The notes under the pieces: model-generated
Databases searched by the model: none
Seen by the model: only the letters and a program-made list of their open reading frames with translations
Told to the model about the DNA's origin: nothing
Translations under genes and position numbers: made by a program
Shown: piece by piece, positions 8,687 to 17,177 of the stretch
How positions within the stretch are numbered: position 1 is the first letter of the stretch
Layout of the letters: every line of letters begins with the position of its first letter
From: Gammaproteobacteria bacterium
GTDB taxonomy: Bacteria; Pseudomonadota; Gammaproteobacteria; Steroidobacterales; Foliamicaceae
NCBI GenBank assembly: GCA_009844425.1
Contig: VYBN01000032.1
Span: 1 to 64,000, forward strand
Direction: 5' to 3'
DNA: 64,000 bases

Positions 8687-8798
8687 GGCCGCATCCGCCC
8701 CCGTCCTTCCGGAACCTTCCGAAGCCAGGGATGGCTGAGGAGAGCCCACAGGGATGTGCTTGCCGGCGTGTTCCGGAAGGACGGGTGCGGATGCGGCC
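8687..8798. repeat. Constant-loop hairpin J (28-bp stem)
   Basis: Arms 8687-8714 and 8771-8798 pair with a single mismatch around a 56-nt loop. The loop contains AGCC-AGGGAT-GGCT and CACA-GGGA-TGTG mini-hairpins and matches the reverse complement of the loop of element F (29.3 kb). Stems of J and F are not related in sequence. It lies between htrA and cca. Confidence 0.9.
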
Positions 8799-8808
8799 GC
8801 AGGGCCGC

Positions 8809-10281
8809 CTAGCCCCGCACCGTGATGACGACCCTGCGGTTGCCGCGGGCGAGATGGAGCACCAGAAGGGACCGGTTTTCGGCCGCCGCCTTCATCTGCT
8901 CCACGTTGCGCACGTCGGTGCGGTTGACCCGGAAGATCACGTCCTCGGCCTCAAGGCCGCTGTTCTCGGCGGCGCTGCCGGGCGCGATGGATTCCACCAG
9001 GATTCCCTGGTAGCCGTCCTCCTGGCCGTTGACCAGTGTGGCGCCGGCCAGGGCCGGATGGACCTCGTCGCCGCTGGAGGTCACCATGCCGCCCAGAACC
9101 ACCTCGACCAGCTTGAGCTGGCCGTCCTTGCCGACGATCTGCAGCGACACCTCTTCGCCCACGGAACGCAGGCCGACGGTATTGACCAGATCGCTGCTGC
9201 CCTCGATCTCCTTGTCGTTCACTCGGACGATCACGTCGCCCGGTTCGATTCCGGCTTCCTCCGCGGCCGAGTCCGGTATGACCTCGCTGACGAAGGCGCC
9301 GGCCGAGGACGCCAGGTCCAGCGCCTGGGCCACGTCCTCGCTCACGTCCTGCACGAACACGCCCAGTCGGCCGCGCCGGATTTCGCCGAATTCCACCAGC
9401 TGGCGCATGATCTCGCGCACGATGGAAGTCGGAATGGCAAAGCCGATGCCGATGTTGCCGCCGGAGCGCGACAGGATGTTGGAGGGGATGCCGACGAGTT
9501 CGCCGCGCATGTTCACCAGCGCGCCGCCGGAGTTGCCGGGATTGATCGACGCGTCGGTCTGGATGAAGTCCTCGATAGGGCTGGGCGCACCCGCCGCGCG
9601 GGCCCGCGGGATGGACCTGCCGACTGCGCTGACGATGCCGGAGGTCACGGTGTGGGTCAGGCCGAACGGATTGCCGATGGCCACCACGAAGTCGCCCACC
9701 TGCACCGCTTCGGAATCGCCCAGCGGCATCTCGGTCAGGTCGTCCGCCTGGTCCAGTTCAAGCACGGCCACGTCGGTGCCGGCGTCCGATCCCACCACCG
9801 AGGCGGCGATGGTCCGGCCGTCGCTCAGGGTCACTTCGATCTCGGACGCGTTCTGGATCACGTGATGATTGGTGAGCACCAGCCCGCGTCCGGCGTCCAC
9901 GATCACGCCGGAACCCGTGGGCTGCGGCTGCGGGTCCTGCTGTTGCTGCTGAGGCTGCTGCCGCCGGCGGGGGTTGCCGAAGAAACGCTCGAAGAAGGGG
10001 TCGCCCTGGAAGGGGCTGCGGAAACTCCTGGCCGGCCGGGCGATTGCGATGCTCACGACCGCCGGCGTGGTGGCCTGGACCAGCGGCGCCAGGCTGGGAA
10101 AGGGCTGTCCGTCCAGTTCCAGCGGCAACGAGGCCGGGGCCGTCCGTTCCTGGGCGTGCGAGGGCGTCGGCGCGCCGCCCGACAGCAATGCGCCCGCGCC
10201 GGCAAGGACCAGCGCCAGCGCCGATAGTCCGATCACAATCCTGCGTCTCATCTTCCTGTTCCGTATATCAGTAAATTGCAT
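8809..10281 (-). CDS. Periplasmic serine protease of the DegP/DegQ (HtrA) family
   Basis: 490 residues. Signal peptide over about 10-43 (MRRRIVIGLSALALVLAGAG, cleavage near SHA-QE). The trypsin-like domain has His140 (TNHHVI), Asp170 (AGTDVAVL) and Ser251 (NPGNSGGAL). Two PDZ domains follow (about 295-390 and 400-485). A Gln-rich linker lies at about 103-122, in the region of the LA loop. It degrades or refolds misfolded envelope proteins. The first ATG is used here, but ATG at residue 11 gives a more standard signal peptide. Hairpin K begins only 5 nt upstream of the first ATG, which favours the later start. MucD/DegQ is the closest assignment. Confidence 0.93.
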   Translation of the reverse strand: MQFTDIRNRKMRRRIVIGLSALALVLAGAGALLSGGAPTPSHAQERTAPASLPLELDGQPFPSLAPLVQATTPAVVSIAIARPARSFRSPFQGDPFFERFFGNPRRRQQPQQQQQDPQPQPTGSGVIVDAGRGLVLTNHHVIQNASEIEVTLSDGRTIAASVVGSDAGTDVAVLELDQADDLTEMPLGDSEAVQVGDFVVAIGNPFGLTHTVTSGIVSAVGRSIPRARAAGAPSPIEDFIQTDASINPGNSGGALVNMRGELVGIPSNILSRSGGNIGIGFAIPTSIVREIMRQLVEFGEIRRGRLGVFVQDVSEDVAQALDLASSAGAFVSEVIPDSAAEEAGIEPGDVIVRVNDKEIEGSSDLVNTVGLRSVGEEVSLQIVGKDGQLKLVEVVLGGMVTSSGDEVHPALAGATLVNGQEDGYQGILVESIAPGSAAENSGLEAEDVIFRVNRTDVRNVEQMKAAAENRSLLVLHLARGNRRVVITVRG

Positions 10282-10285
10282 TGGC

Positions 10286-10394
10286 CAAGTTCCGTGTCAA
10301 ACAGATATTGTCGCATCAGAGCGGGCGGGACGCGCCTTGCCACGAACCATGGGGGACGCGCTGATGCGACAATATCTGTTTGACACGGAACTTG
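10286..10394. repeat. Long hairpin K (34-bp perfect stem) in the htrA-nrdJ divergent region
   Basis: Arms 10286-10319 and 10361-10394 are perfectly complementary over 34 nt, with a 41-nt GC-rich loop. The loop matches, in reverse, the beginning of element L at 31.05 kb. The stem carries TTGACA reading outwards on both sides (10380-10385 on plus, 10295-10300 on minus), a consensus -35 hexamer. No good -10 was found at the right distance. Confidence 0.9.
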
Positions 10395-10624
10395 TATCCC
10401 AATTGATGCGCATATGCCGCAAACAGTCGCGCCGCGTCGGCGGCCCGCTCATCGGAAAACGGCGGTTTCATTGTAATCCAGAGCGGCTGTTGCAATTGCC
10501 AATCGCGGGGGTTAAAAATTCGCTCGGATCAGCGCTGAAATAACGCTGGATCAAGGGGACAGCGCACACGACTTTCCGGCTTCCGCAGTCAGGGAACGGA
10601 AAGCTGAAAATATTGGGGGAGTCT

Positions 10625-12775
10625 ATGGGGCAACCGGTCAAGCTGGCACATTTCGGCGATGACAGAGAGGAGATTTCCTTACAGCCAGCCTCCCTCGACA
10701 TCTGGGATTCCAAATACCGGTTAAAGACCAAGAAAGGCGAAGTCCTCGACGAAGACGTTCACGCCACCCACGCCCGGGTGGCCCGCACGCTGGCCGAAGT
10801 CGAGCCCGAGGACATCCGCGAGAAGTGGTTCGAGTCCTTCCTCTGGGCACTCAGCCACGGCGCGGTACCCGCCGGCAGGATCGTCTCCAACGCCGGCGCC
10901 CGGGAGCACAAGCCGGCCACGTCCACGATCAACTGCACCGTGTCGGGCACCGTGCGCGACTCGATGAACGGCATCCTGGAGATGGCGCACGAAGCCGGGC
11001 TGACGCTCAAGGCCGGCTGCGGCATCGGCTACGAATTCTCCACGCTGCGTCCGCGCGGCGCCTACGTGGCCGGCGCCGGCGCCTACACCTCGGGGCCGCT
11101 GTCGTTCATGGACATCTACGACAAGGTCTGCTTCACGGTGTCGTCCGCGGGCGGACGCCGCGGCGCGCAGATGGGCACCTTCGACGTCGGTCATCCCGAC
11201 GTCAAGGAGTTCATCACGGCCAAGCGCGAGGACGGGCGCCTGAGGCAGTTCAACCTGTCGCTGATGATCACCGACGAGTTCATGCAGGCCGTCGAGTCCG
11301 AGGGCGACTGGGTGCTGGCCTTCCCGCTGGACCCGCTGGAGGCCGAGGAAGACGATGTCGATCTGACCGACGGCCAGGCCGTCGTCTGGCGCGACTGGCC
11401 GGTAACGGAAGGCTATATCACGGACAGGGAAGGGCGGGTGGCCTGCAAGGTCTATGGAACCCTGCCGGCCCGGGAACTGTTCGATCTCATCATGCAGTCC
11501 ACCTACGACTTCGCCGAGCCCGGCTTCATCCTGATCGACCGCGTCAACGAGATGAACAACAACTGGTACGTGGAGAACATCCGCGCCACCAACCCCTGCG
11601 GCGAGCAGCCCCTGCCGCCGTATGGCGCCTGCCTTCTCGGTTCCGTGAACCTGACCCGCTTCGTGCGCGAACCGTTCACGGAAGGGGCCTGGTTCGACTG
11701 GGACGAATTCAACGCGGTCGTGGCGATCTTCACCCGCATGCTCGACAACGTCGTGGAGATCAACGGCCTGCCGCTCGACACCCAGGTCAGCGAAATCCTG
11801 CGCAAGCGGCGCCACGGCATGGGCTTTCTGGGGCTGGGATCGACGCTCACCATGCTGCGCATCCGCTACGGCAGCGACGACTCCACCGGATTTACCGAGC
11901 GGGTCGCGCGCGAACTGGCCGTGACCGGATGGCGCGTGGGCCTGGAGCTGGCGCGCGAGAAGGGTCCGGCGCCGATCATGGACGAGGAGTTCGAGGTGAC
12001 CCCGCAGATGCTGCGCCGCCGTCCCGAAATGGCCGAAGACGGCGTCAGGGCCGGCGACAGGCTGCCCGGCAAGGTGCTGATGGCGCGCTACAGCCGCTAC
12101 ATGCAGCGCGTGGCCGGCGAGGACCCGGAACTGGTGGCCGCCATCGCCGAGGACGGCGCGCGCTTTACCCATCATTCTTCGATCGCGCCCACCGGCACCA
12201 TCTCGCTGTCGCTGGGCAATAACGCCAGCAACGGCATCGAGCCCAGCTTCGCCCACCACTATTTCCGCAACGTGATCCGGGAGGGGCGCAAGACCAAGGA
12301 GAAGGTGCCCGTTTACTCGTATGAACTGCTCGCCTACCGCGAGCGGATCAATCCCGAGGCCAATCCCGAAGGCGAGGGCGAGCAGGCGCTGCCCGGCTAC
12401 TTCGTTACGGCCGACGACGTTTCGCCGTCGGAACACGTCGCGATCCAGGGCGCGGCCCAGAAGTGGGTCGATTCGTCCATTTCCAAGACCGCCAACGTGC
12501 CGTCCGACTACCCGTACGAGCGGTTCAAGGACATCTACATCGAGGCCTGGAAGAGCGGCCTGAAGGGCTGCACCACCTTCCGCTTCAACCCCACCGCCTT
12601 CCAGGGCGTGCTGGTCAAGGAAAAGGACCTGAAGAGCACCTTCTACGTCTTCCAGCTCGAAGACGGCAGCGAGGTCAGGTTCGCCGGCGACGAGGAAGTC
12701 GAGTACGACGGCCAGGTGCATACCGCCGCCAACCTCTTCGACGCACTCAAGGAAGGCTACTACGGGAAATTCTGA
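10625..12775 (+). CDS. nrdJ: Class II (B12-dependent) ribonucleotide reductase, large part NrdJa
   Basis: 716 residues. Reduces ribonucleotides with adenosylcobalamin and needs no oxygen or NrdB. Visible: CTVSGT with the first redox Cys, GCGIGYEFS, and NPCGEQPLPPYGACLLGSVN with the radical Cys and Glu. IAPTGTISLSLGNNASNGIE lies near the end. The C-terminal redox-Cys tail is absent and is encoded by the next gene, as in the split NrdJa/NrdJb of Pseudomonas. ATG at 10625 was chosen because GGGGGAG precedes it closely; an in-frame TTG at 10613 would destroy that site. I saw no cobalamin riboswitch in the 230 nt upstream. Confidence 0.95.
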   Translation: MGQPVKLAHFGDDREEISLQPASLDIWDSKYRLKTKKGEVLDEDVHATHARVARTLAEVEPEDIREKWFESFLWALSHGAVPAGRIVSNAGAREHKPATSTINCTVSGTVRDSMNGILEMAHEAGLTLKAGCGIGYEFSTLRPRGAYVAGAGAYTSGPLSFMDIYDKVCFTVSSAGGRRGAQMGTFDVGHPDVKEFITAKREDGRLRQFNLSLMITDEFMQAVESEGDWVLAFPLDPLEAEEDDVDLTDGQAVVWRDWPVTEGYITDREGRVACKVYGTLPARELFDLIMQSTYDFAEPGFILIDRVNEMNNNWYVENIRATNPCGEQPLPPYGACLLGSVNLTRFVREPFTEGAWFDWDEFNAVVAIFTRMLDNVVEINGLPLDTQVSEILRKRRHGMGFLGLGSTLTMLRIRYGSDDSTGFTERVARELAVTGWRVGLELAREKGPAPIMDEEFEVTPQMLRRRPEMAEDGVRAGDRLPGKVLMARYSRYMQRVAGEDPELVAAIAEDGARFTHHSSIAPTGTISLSLGNNASNGIEPSFAHHYFRNVIREGRKTKEKVPVYSYELLAYRERINPEANPEGEGEQALPGYFVTADDVSPSEHVAIQGAAQKWVDSSISKTANVPSDYPYERFKDIYIEAWKSGLKGCTTFRFNPTAFQGVLVKEKDLKSTFYVFQLEDGSEVRFAGDEEVEYDGQVHTAANLFDALKEGYYGKF

Positions 12776-12778
12776 ACA

Positions 12779-13552
12779 ATGACCGATACCGCAAGGAAAA
12801 TCGCCGGCAAGATCGTCGGCTACCGCGTCGAGCAGCCTGACGCTTCGGAGGCGGCCGCCGCCGAACAACCCGCCCCCGCTCCCGAGGCGCCCGCCAGGCC
12901 CGAGGCGCCCAGGGCGCCCGCCGCGCGCCTGCCGCTCAGCGCCAGCGAGGACGGCAAGGTGGTGCGCATGCACGAGGGCCTGGAGCGCCCGGAGCGCCTG
13001 GAAGGCACGACCTACAAGGTCAAGACTCCGGTGTCCGATCACGCCATGTACGTGACCATCAACGACATCATTCTGAACGAGGGCACGGCCGACGAGCGCC
13101 GGCGGCCGTTCGAGATCTTCATCAATTCCAAGAACCTCGATCACTACCAGTGGATCGTGGCGCTGACCCGGGTCATGTCGGCCGTGTTCCGCAAGGGCGG
13201 CGACGTGGCCTTCCTGGTGGACGAGCTCAAGGCCGTTTTCGATCCGCGCGGCGGCTACTGGCAGCCCGGCGGGGTGTACATGCCGTCGATCATCGCCGAG
13301 CTGGGCTGCGTGGTGGGCGACCACCTGGAGCGGATCGGATTTCTCGGCGAGCACTCGCTGGACCCGGCCGAGCGCCGGGCGCTGGACGCCAAGCGGCAGG
13401 ACTTCGAGGACGCCCAGCGCCAGGAGGACGCATTCGCCCGGAACTCCTTCCCCGCCGGCGCGCAGCTTTGCGGGCGCTGCCACACTGCGGCCGTCGTGAT
13501 GATGGACGGCTGCCTGACCTGCCTCAACTGCGGCGATTCGAAGTGTAACTAG
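12779..13552 (+). CDS. NrdJb: C-terminal part of split class II ribonucleotide reductase
   Basis: 257 residues, 3 nt after the nrdJa stop. It corresponds to the TSCPD-type C-terminal region of single-chain NrdJ. The core YKVKTPVSDHAMYVTINDI and FEIFINSKNLDHYQW is followed by a Cys-rich tail (CGRCHTAAVVMMDGCLTCLN then CGDSKCN) that should shuttle electrons from thioredoxin to the active site. The N-terminal ~55 residues are Ala/Pro/Glu-rich and probably a flexible linker. The pair must work together; the same split is known in Pseudomonas aeruginosa. Confidence 0.9.
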   Translation: MTDTARKIAGKIVGYRVEQPDASEAAAAEQPAPAPEAPARPEAPRAPAARLPLSASEDGKVVRMHEGLERPERLEGTTYKVKTPVSDHAMYVTINDIILNEGTADERRRPFEIFINSKNLDHYQWIVALTRVMSAVFRKGGDVAFLVDELKAVFDPRGGYWQPGGVYMPSIIAELGCVVGDHLERIGFLGEHSLDPAERRALDAKRQDFEDAQRQEDAFARNSFPAGAQLCGRCHTAAVVMMDGCLTCLNCGDSKCN

Positions 13553-13606
13553 CCTGGGGCGTGTTAACGCTATGCGACGCCAGCCCCTTTACAGGACGGC
13601 GCCGCA

Positions 13607-14371
13607 ATGAACGATCTGTTCGATCTTCGCGGCAAGACCGCGCTGGTTACGGGTTGCAGGCGCGGTATCGGCAAATCGATGGCCATCGGGCTTGCCGAGG
13701 CGGGTGCGGACATCATCGGCGTTTCGGCCACGCTCGAAACCTCCGGATCGGAGGTTGAAGAGGCCGTGGGGAAGGCCGGCGGCGCCTTCAGCGCCTATCA
13801 ATGCGACTTTGGCCAGCGGGCCCGGCTCTACGAGTTCATTGCGGACGTCCGGGAACGGCACGGGGCGCCGGATGTGCTCGTGAACAACGCCGGGACGATT
13901 GAGCGGGCGCCTGCCGTGGAGCACGGCGACGAAAGCTGGGACCGGGTGCTGGAGGTGAACCTGAGCGCCCAGTTCATATTGAGCCGCGAATTGGGCCGCG
14001 ACATGGTCGAAAGGGGCTCGGGCAAGATCATCTTCACGGCCTCGCTGCTGTCGTTTCAGGGCGGGATCACCGTTCCCGGGTATGCAGCCAGCAAGGGCGG
14101 GCTCAAGCAACTCATAATGGCGCTCTCGAATGAATGGGCGGGCAAGGGCTTGAACATCAACGGCATCGCGCCGGGTTACGTGGAGACCGACAACACCGAG
14201 GCTCTGCGCGAGGATGCGCAGCGGTCCAGGTCGATCCTGGAGCGGATCCCGCAGGGCCGCTGGGGAACGCCGGACGACTTCAAGGGCGCGGCCGTGTTCC
14301 TGGCTTCGCGGGCCTCGGACTATGTGAACGGCAGCCTCGTGCTCGTTGACGGCGGCTGGATGGGGCGCTGA
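13607..14371 (+). CDS. kduD: KduD-like 2-deoxy-D-gluconate / 2-dehydro-3-deoxygluconate dehydrogenase (SDR)
   Basis: 254 residues. Classical SDR: TGCRRGIGKSMA (about 15-26), NNAGTIERAP, and Ser/Tyr/Lys in TASLLSFQGGITVPGYAASK. The stretch FTASLLSFQGGI-VPGYAASKG is characteristic of KduD, which interconverts keto-deoxyuronates from pectin- or alginate-type sugars. The gene is followed by a complete three-gene TRAP transporter with gaps or overlaps under 15 nt. This suggests uptake and first oxidation of a uronate or related sugar acid. The substrate is an inference from family and context. Confidence 0.82.
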   Translation: MNDLFDLRGKTALVTGCRRGIGKSMAIGLAEAGADIIGVSATLETSGSEVEEAVGKAGGAFSAYQCDFGQRARLYEFIADVRERHGAPDVLVNNAGTIERAPAVEHGDESWDRVLEVNLSAQFILSRELGRDMVERGSGKIIFTASLLSFQGGITVPGYAASKGGLKQLIMALSNEWAGKGLNINGIAPGYVETDNTEALREDAQRSRSILERIPQGRWGTPDDFKGAAVFLASRASDYVNGSLVLVDGGWMGR

Positions 14372-14375
14372 GAGC

Positions 14376-15356
14376 ATGAAGTCCGCAGTGGCCTTGTGGC
14401 TCGGTGCATTGCTGGCGCTTGCCGGACCGCTCGCGGGTGCGCAGGAGATCATCCGGCTGCGAGCCTCCGATGTCCAGGACGCCGGTTACCCGACCGTCCG
14501 CGGCATGGAAGCCATGGCGGCTGTGCTCGACCGGGAAACCGGCGGCCGAATCCAGGTCAAGATTTATCCAGGGGCCCAACTGGGCGACGAGCGCGACATG
14601 CTGGAGATGACGATCTTCGGCGGCATCGACATCAGCCGCACCAGCATCGCTCCGCTCAATTCGATCGCCCCGGAGACCGGCGTGTATTCGCTGCCGTTTC
14701 TGTTTCGTTCCACGGAACACATGCGGCGCGTCCTCGACGGTCCGATCGGCGATGAAATACTTGCTGCCCTGGAGGTCCACGGGCTGGTGGGGCTGTGCTA
14801 CTACGACGCCGGCGCGCGCAGCATGTACAACAACCTCCGTCCGATCCACTCGCCGGCCGACATTCAGGGAATGAAAGTACGGGTGATGAATTCGGAAGTC
14901 TTCGTGGACATGATCGCGACGCTGGGCGGCAACGCCACGCCCATGGGGTTCGGACAGGTGTATGAGTCGCTGGCCCTGGGAACGATCGAAGCGGCGGAGA
15001 ACAACTGGCCTTCCTACGAGTCCTCCCGGCACTTCGAAGTGGCGCCGTACTACAGCGTCACCCAGCATGTGATGGTGCCCGAAGTGCTGCTCATGTCCCG
15101 CTACCGGTGGCGGAAACTGTCTCCGGAGGACCAGGCCCTGATTCGCCGGGCGGCAAAGGAATCGGTGCCGGTGATGCGCGAACTCTGGGACGCGCGAGTG
15201 ACGATATCCCGCAACGCCATGGTGGAAGCCGGCGTGCAGATTGTCGACAACATCGACAAGCAACCCTTCATGGACGCGATGCAGCCGCTGTATGAACAGT
15301 ACCTGAAGGATCCGAAGCTCAGGGACCTGGTGGAGAGAATCCGTGCGGCGCCTTGA
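14376..15356 (+). CDS. TRAP transporter substrate-binding protein (DctP family)
   Basis: 326 residues with a signal peptide (MKSAVALWLGALLALAGPLAGA, cleavage after AGA-QE). DctP hallmarks: GGRIQVKIYPGAQLGDERDM, the Arg-containing IQGMKVRVMNSEVFVDM that normally binds the substrate carboxylate, and LGTIEAAENNWPSY. It captures an organic acid in the periplasm for the DctQM permease encoded next. The start at 14376 was chosen over an upstream ATG because it gives the signal peptide. It is 4 nt after kduD, so transport and metabolism are linked. Substrate probably a sugar acid. Confidence 0.92.
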   Translation: MKSAVALWLGALLALAGPLAGAQEIIRLRASDVQDAGYPTVRGMEAMAAVLDRETGGRIQVKIYPGAQLGDERDMLEMTIFGGIDISRTSIAPLNSIAPETGVYSLPFLFRSTEHMRRVLDGPIGDEILAALEVHGLVGLCYYDAGARSMYNNLRPIHSPADIQGMKVRVMNSEVFVDMIATLGGNATPMGFGQVYESLALGTIEAAENNWPSYESSRHFEVAPYYSVTQHVMVPEVLLMSRYRWRKLSPEDQALIRRAAKESVPVMRELWDARVTISRNAMVEAGVQIVDNIDKQPFMDAMQPLYEQYLKDPKLRDLVERIRAAP

Positions 15357-15849
15357 GCAACGATTGGACCGCGCAGCCGGGAGGCTCGCCGGATTGGTCC
15401 TGAAGGTCGCCGCCGCCGGACTGGTCGCGATGACGCTGGTCATTGGCTGGCAGGTGTTCGCGCGCTACGTGCTGAACGCCAGCCCGCCGTGGTCCGAAGC
15501 GGCCGCCCTGATCGTGATGGTCAGCTTTGTACTGCTGGCCGCGGCCGTGGGCGTATATGAGAAGTTCCATCTTGGGTTCCGGTGGCTGGTGACCAGGCTG
15601 CCGATGCAATCGAGGCGGGCGGTTTTCGTTTCCGGCCAGGTGCTGATCCTGGTATTCGGCGCCGCCATGGCCTTCAACGGAATGGCGCTGGTTGACTACA
15701 CGGCAACGCACATCATCCCCACGCTGGGCATATCCCGGTCGGTGGCCTACTGGCCGTTCGTCGTGTGCGGCGTACTCATGGCGCTGTTCGCCTGCGTCAA
15801 CTGCCTGAACGTTTTTCTCGGAAGAAGGGACGCCGACCCATGGAATTAG
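15343..15849 (+). CDS. TRAP transporter small permease (DctQ family)
   Basis: 168 residues with four predicted membrane segments (about 20-40, 50-70, 93-112, 130-152), the DctQ layout. The family motif region VFARYVLNASPPWSEAAALI is clear. It starts with GTG inside the 3' end of the dctP gene (14-nt overlap) and its own end overlaps the dctM start by 10 nt, so all three are translationally coupled. It bridges the binding protein and the large permease in the inner membrane. Confidence 0.9.
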   Translation: MRRLEQRLDRAAGRLAGLVLKVAAAGLVAMTLVIGWQVFARYVLNASPPWSEAAALIVMVSFVLLAAAVGVYEKFHLGFRWLVTRLPMQSRRAVFVSGQVLILVFGAAMAFNGMALVDYTATHIIPTLGISRSVAYWPFVVCGVLMALFACVNCLNVFLGRRDADPWN

Positions 15850-17120
15850 CGATCCTGTTCGGTACCTTCGTGGTCCTGCTGGCCCTGGGAGTGCCGGTCG
15901 CCTTCTGTCTCGGCCTGTCGGCGCTGGCCACGCTGCTGTACCTGGACATTCCCCTGATCGTGGCCTTCCAGCGGATGGCGGCCGGCATCGACGTGTTCGC
16001 GCTGCTCGCCATTCCTTTCTTCATATTCGCCGGCGAACTCATGAACCAGTCGGGCATCGCGGCGAAACTGGTGCGCCTGGCGGAATCGATGCTGGGCAGG
16101 GCCAGGGGCGGGCTGGGGCAGGTGAGCGTGCTCTCGTGCATGATGTTCGGCGCGGTCTCGGGTTCGGCCGTGGCCAGCGTTTCCGCGATGGGATCGGCTT
16201 TGACCCCGATCATGCGCGAGAAGGGTTACACGCGGGATTTCGCGGTCAACGTCACCGCGACCGGCTCGGCCACGGGTCTGCTCATACCGCCTTCGCACAA
16301 CATGATCATCTACTCGATCGCGGCGGGCGGCAGCGTTTCCATCGTTTCGCTGTTTCTCGCCGGCGTGCTGCCGGGAATACTGCTGGGCCTCGCCCTGATG
16401 GCCGCCACCTGGCTGGTTGCCGTCAGGCGCGGTTATCCGGGCGGCGCTTTCCCGGGGTGGCGCCAACTCCTCGTTGCCTTCATGCAGGCCGCGCCCGGAC
16501 TGCTTTCCGCGATCATCATCGTGGGCGGAATCCTGTCGGGCGTGTTCACCGCCACCGAATCGTCGGCGATCGCCGTCGTCTATACGGTCGTCATCGCGGT
16601 CCTCGTCTATCGAAGCCTGAACTGGTCGAAGTTCGTGACGGCCACCCGCAATGCCGTAAGGACCACGGCCATCGTGATGCTGATCATTGCCGCGGCCTCG
16701 GCGTTCGGCTGGCTGATGGCGGTCGCGGAGGTGCCGCTGCGCATGTCGGAGGCGCTGCTCGGCATCAGCGAGAACCCGCTGGTGCTGTTCCTGATCATCA
16801 ACCTGATCCTGCTGATGCTGGGCACTTTCATGGACATGGCGCCGCTGATCATCATCACCACGCCGATCTTCCTGCCGGTGGCGACCCAGCTCGGCATGGA
16901 CCCGGTGCAATTCGGCGTCGTGATGATCCTGAACCTGGGGATCGGCCTGGTCACGCCGCCGGTGGGGGCGGTCCTGTTCGTGGGCTGCGCGGTGGGCGGC
17001 ATCACGATAGAGAAGAGCCTGCGCTCCATCTGGCCCTTCTATTGCGCGATGCTCGTTGTGCTGTTGCTGGTGACCGCGGTTCCCTCCATCTCGCTGGGGC
17101 TGCCCGGTCTGTTCGATTAG
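15840..17120 (+). CDS. TRAP transporter large permease (DctM family)
   Basis: 426 residues, about 12 membrane segments, the usual length for DctM. Conserved blocks include AIPFFIFAGELMNQSGIA, FGAVSGSAVASVSAMGS, TGLLIPPSHNMIIYS and the C-terminal GIGLVTPPVGAVLFVG. It forms the Na+-dependent transport channel of the TRAP system. The ATG at 15840 starts the conserved MELAILFGTFVVLLALG; a longer reading frame exists but lies inside dctQ. It is the last gene of the kduD-dctPQM unit. Confidence 0.94.
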   Translation: MELAILFGTFVVLLALGVPVAFCLGLSALATLLYLDIPLIVAFQRMAAGIDVFALLAIPFFIFAGELMNQSGIAAKLVRLAESMLGRARGGLGQVSVLSCMMFGAVSGSAVASVSAMGSALTPIMREKGYTRDFAVNVTATGSATGLLIPPSHNMIIYSIAAGGSVSIVSLFLAGVLPGILLGLALMAATWLVAVRRGYPGGAFPGWRQLLVAFMQAAPGLLSAIIIVGGILSGVFTATESSAIAVVYTVVIAVLVYRSLNWSKFVTATRNAVRTTAIVMLIIAAASAFGWLMAVAEVPLRMSEALLGISENPLVLFLIINLILLMLGTFMDMAPLIIITTPIFLPVATQLGMDPVQFGVVMILNLGIGLVTPPVGAVLFVGCAVGGITIEKSLRSIWPFYCAMLVVLLLVTAVPSISLGLPGLFD

Positions 17121-17177
17121 GCGGCACCGCCCGCGAGATTTGCCCGGTTGCGGGATGTTGCGATAATTGCCCGTGCC

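Noticed and set aside
10395-10624. Possible cobalamin riboswitch before the B12-dependent reductase
   Set aside because: I looked for a B12 box and the usual long leader fold; neither is evident in the 230 nt available.
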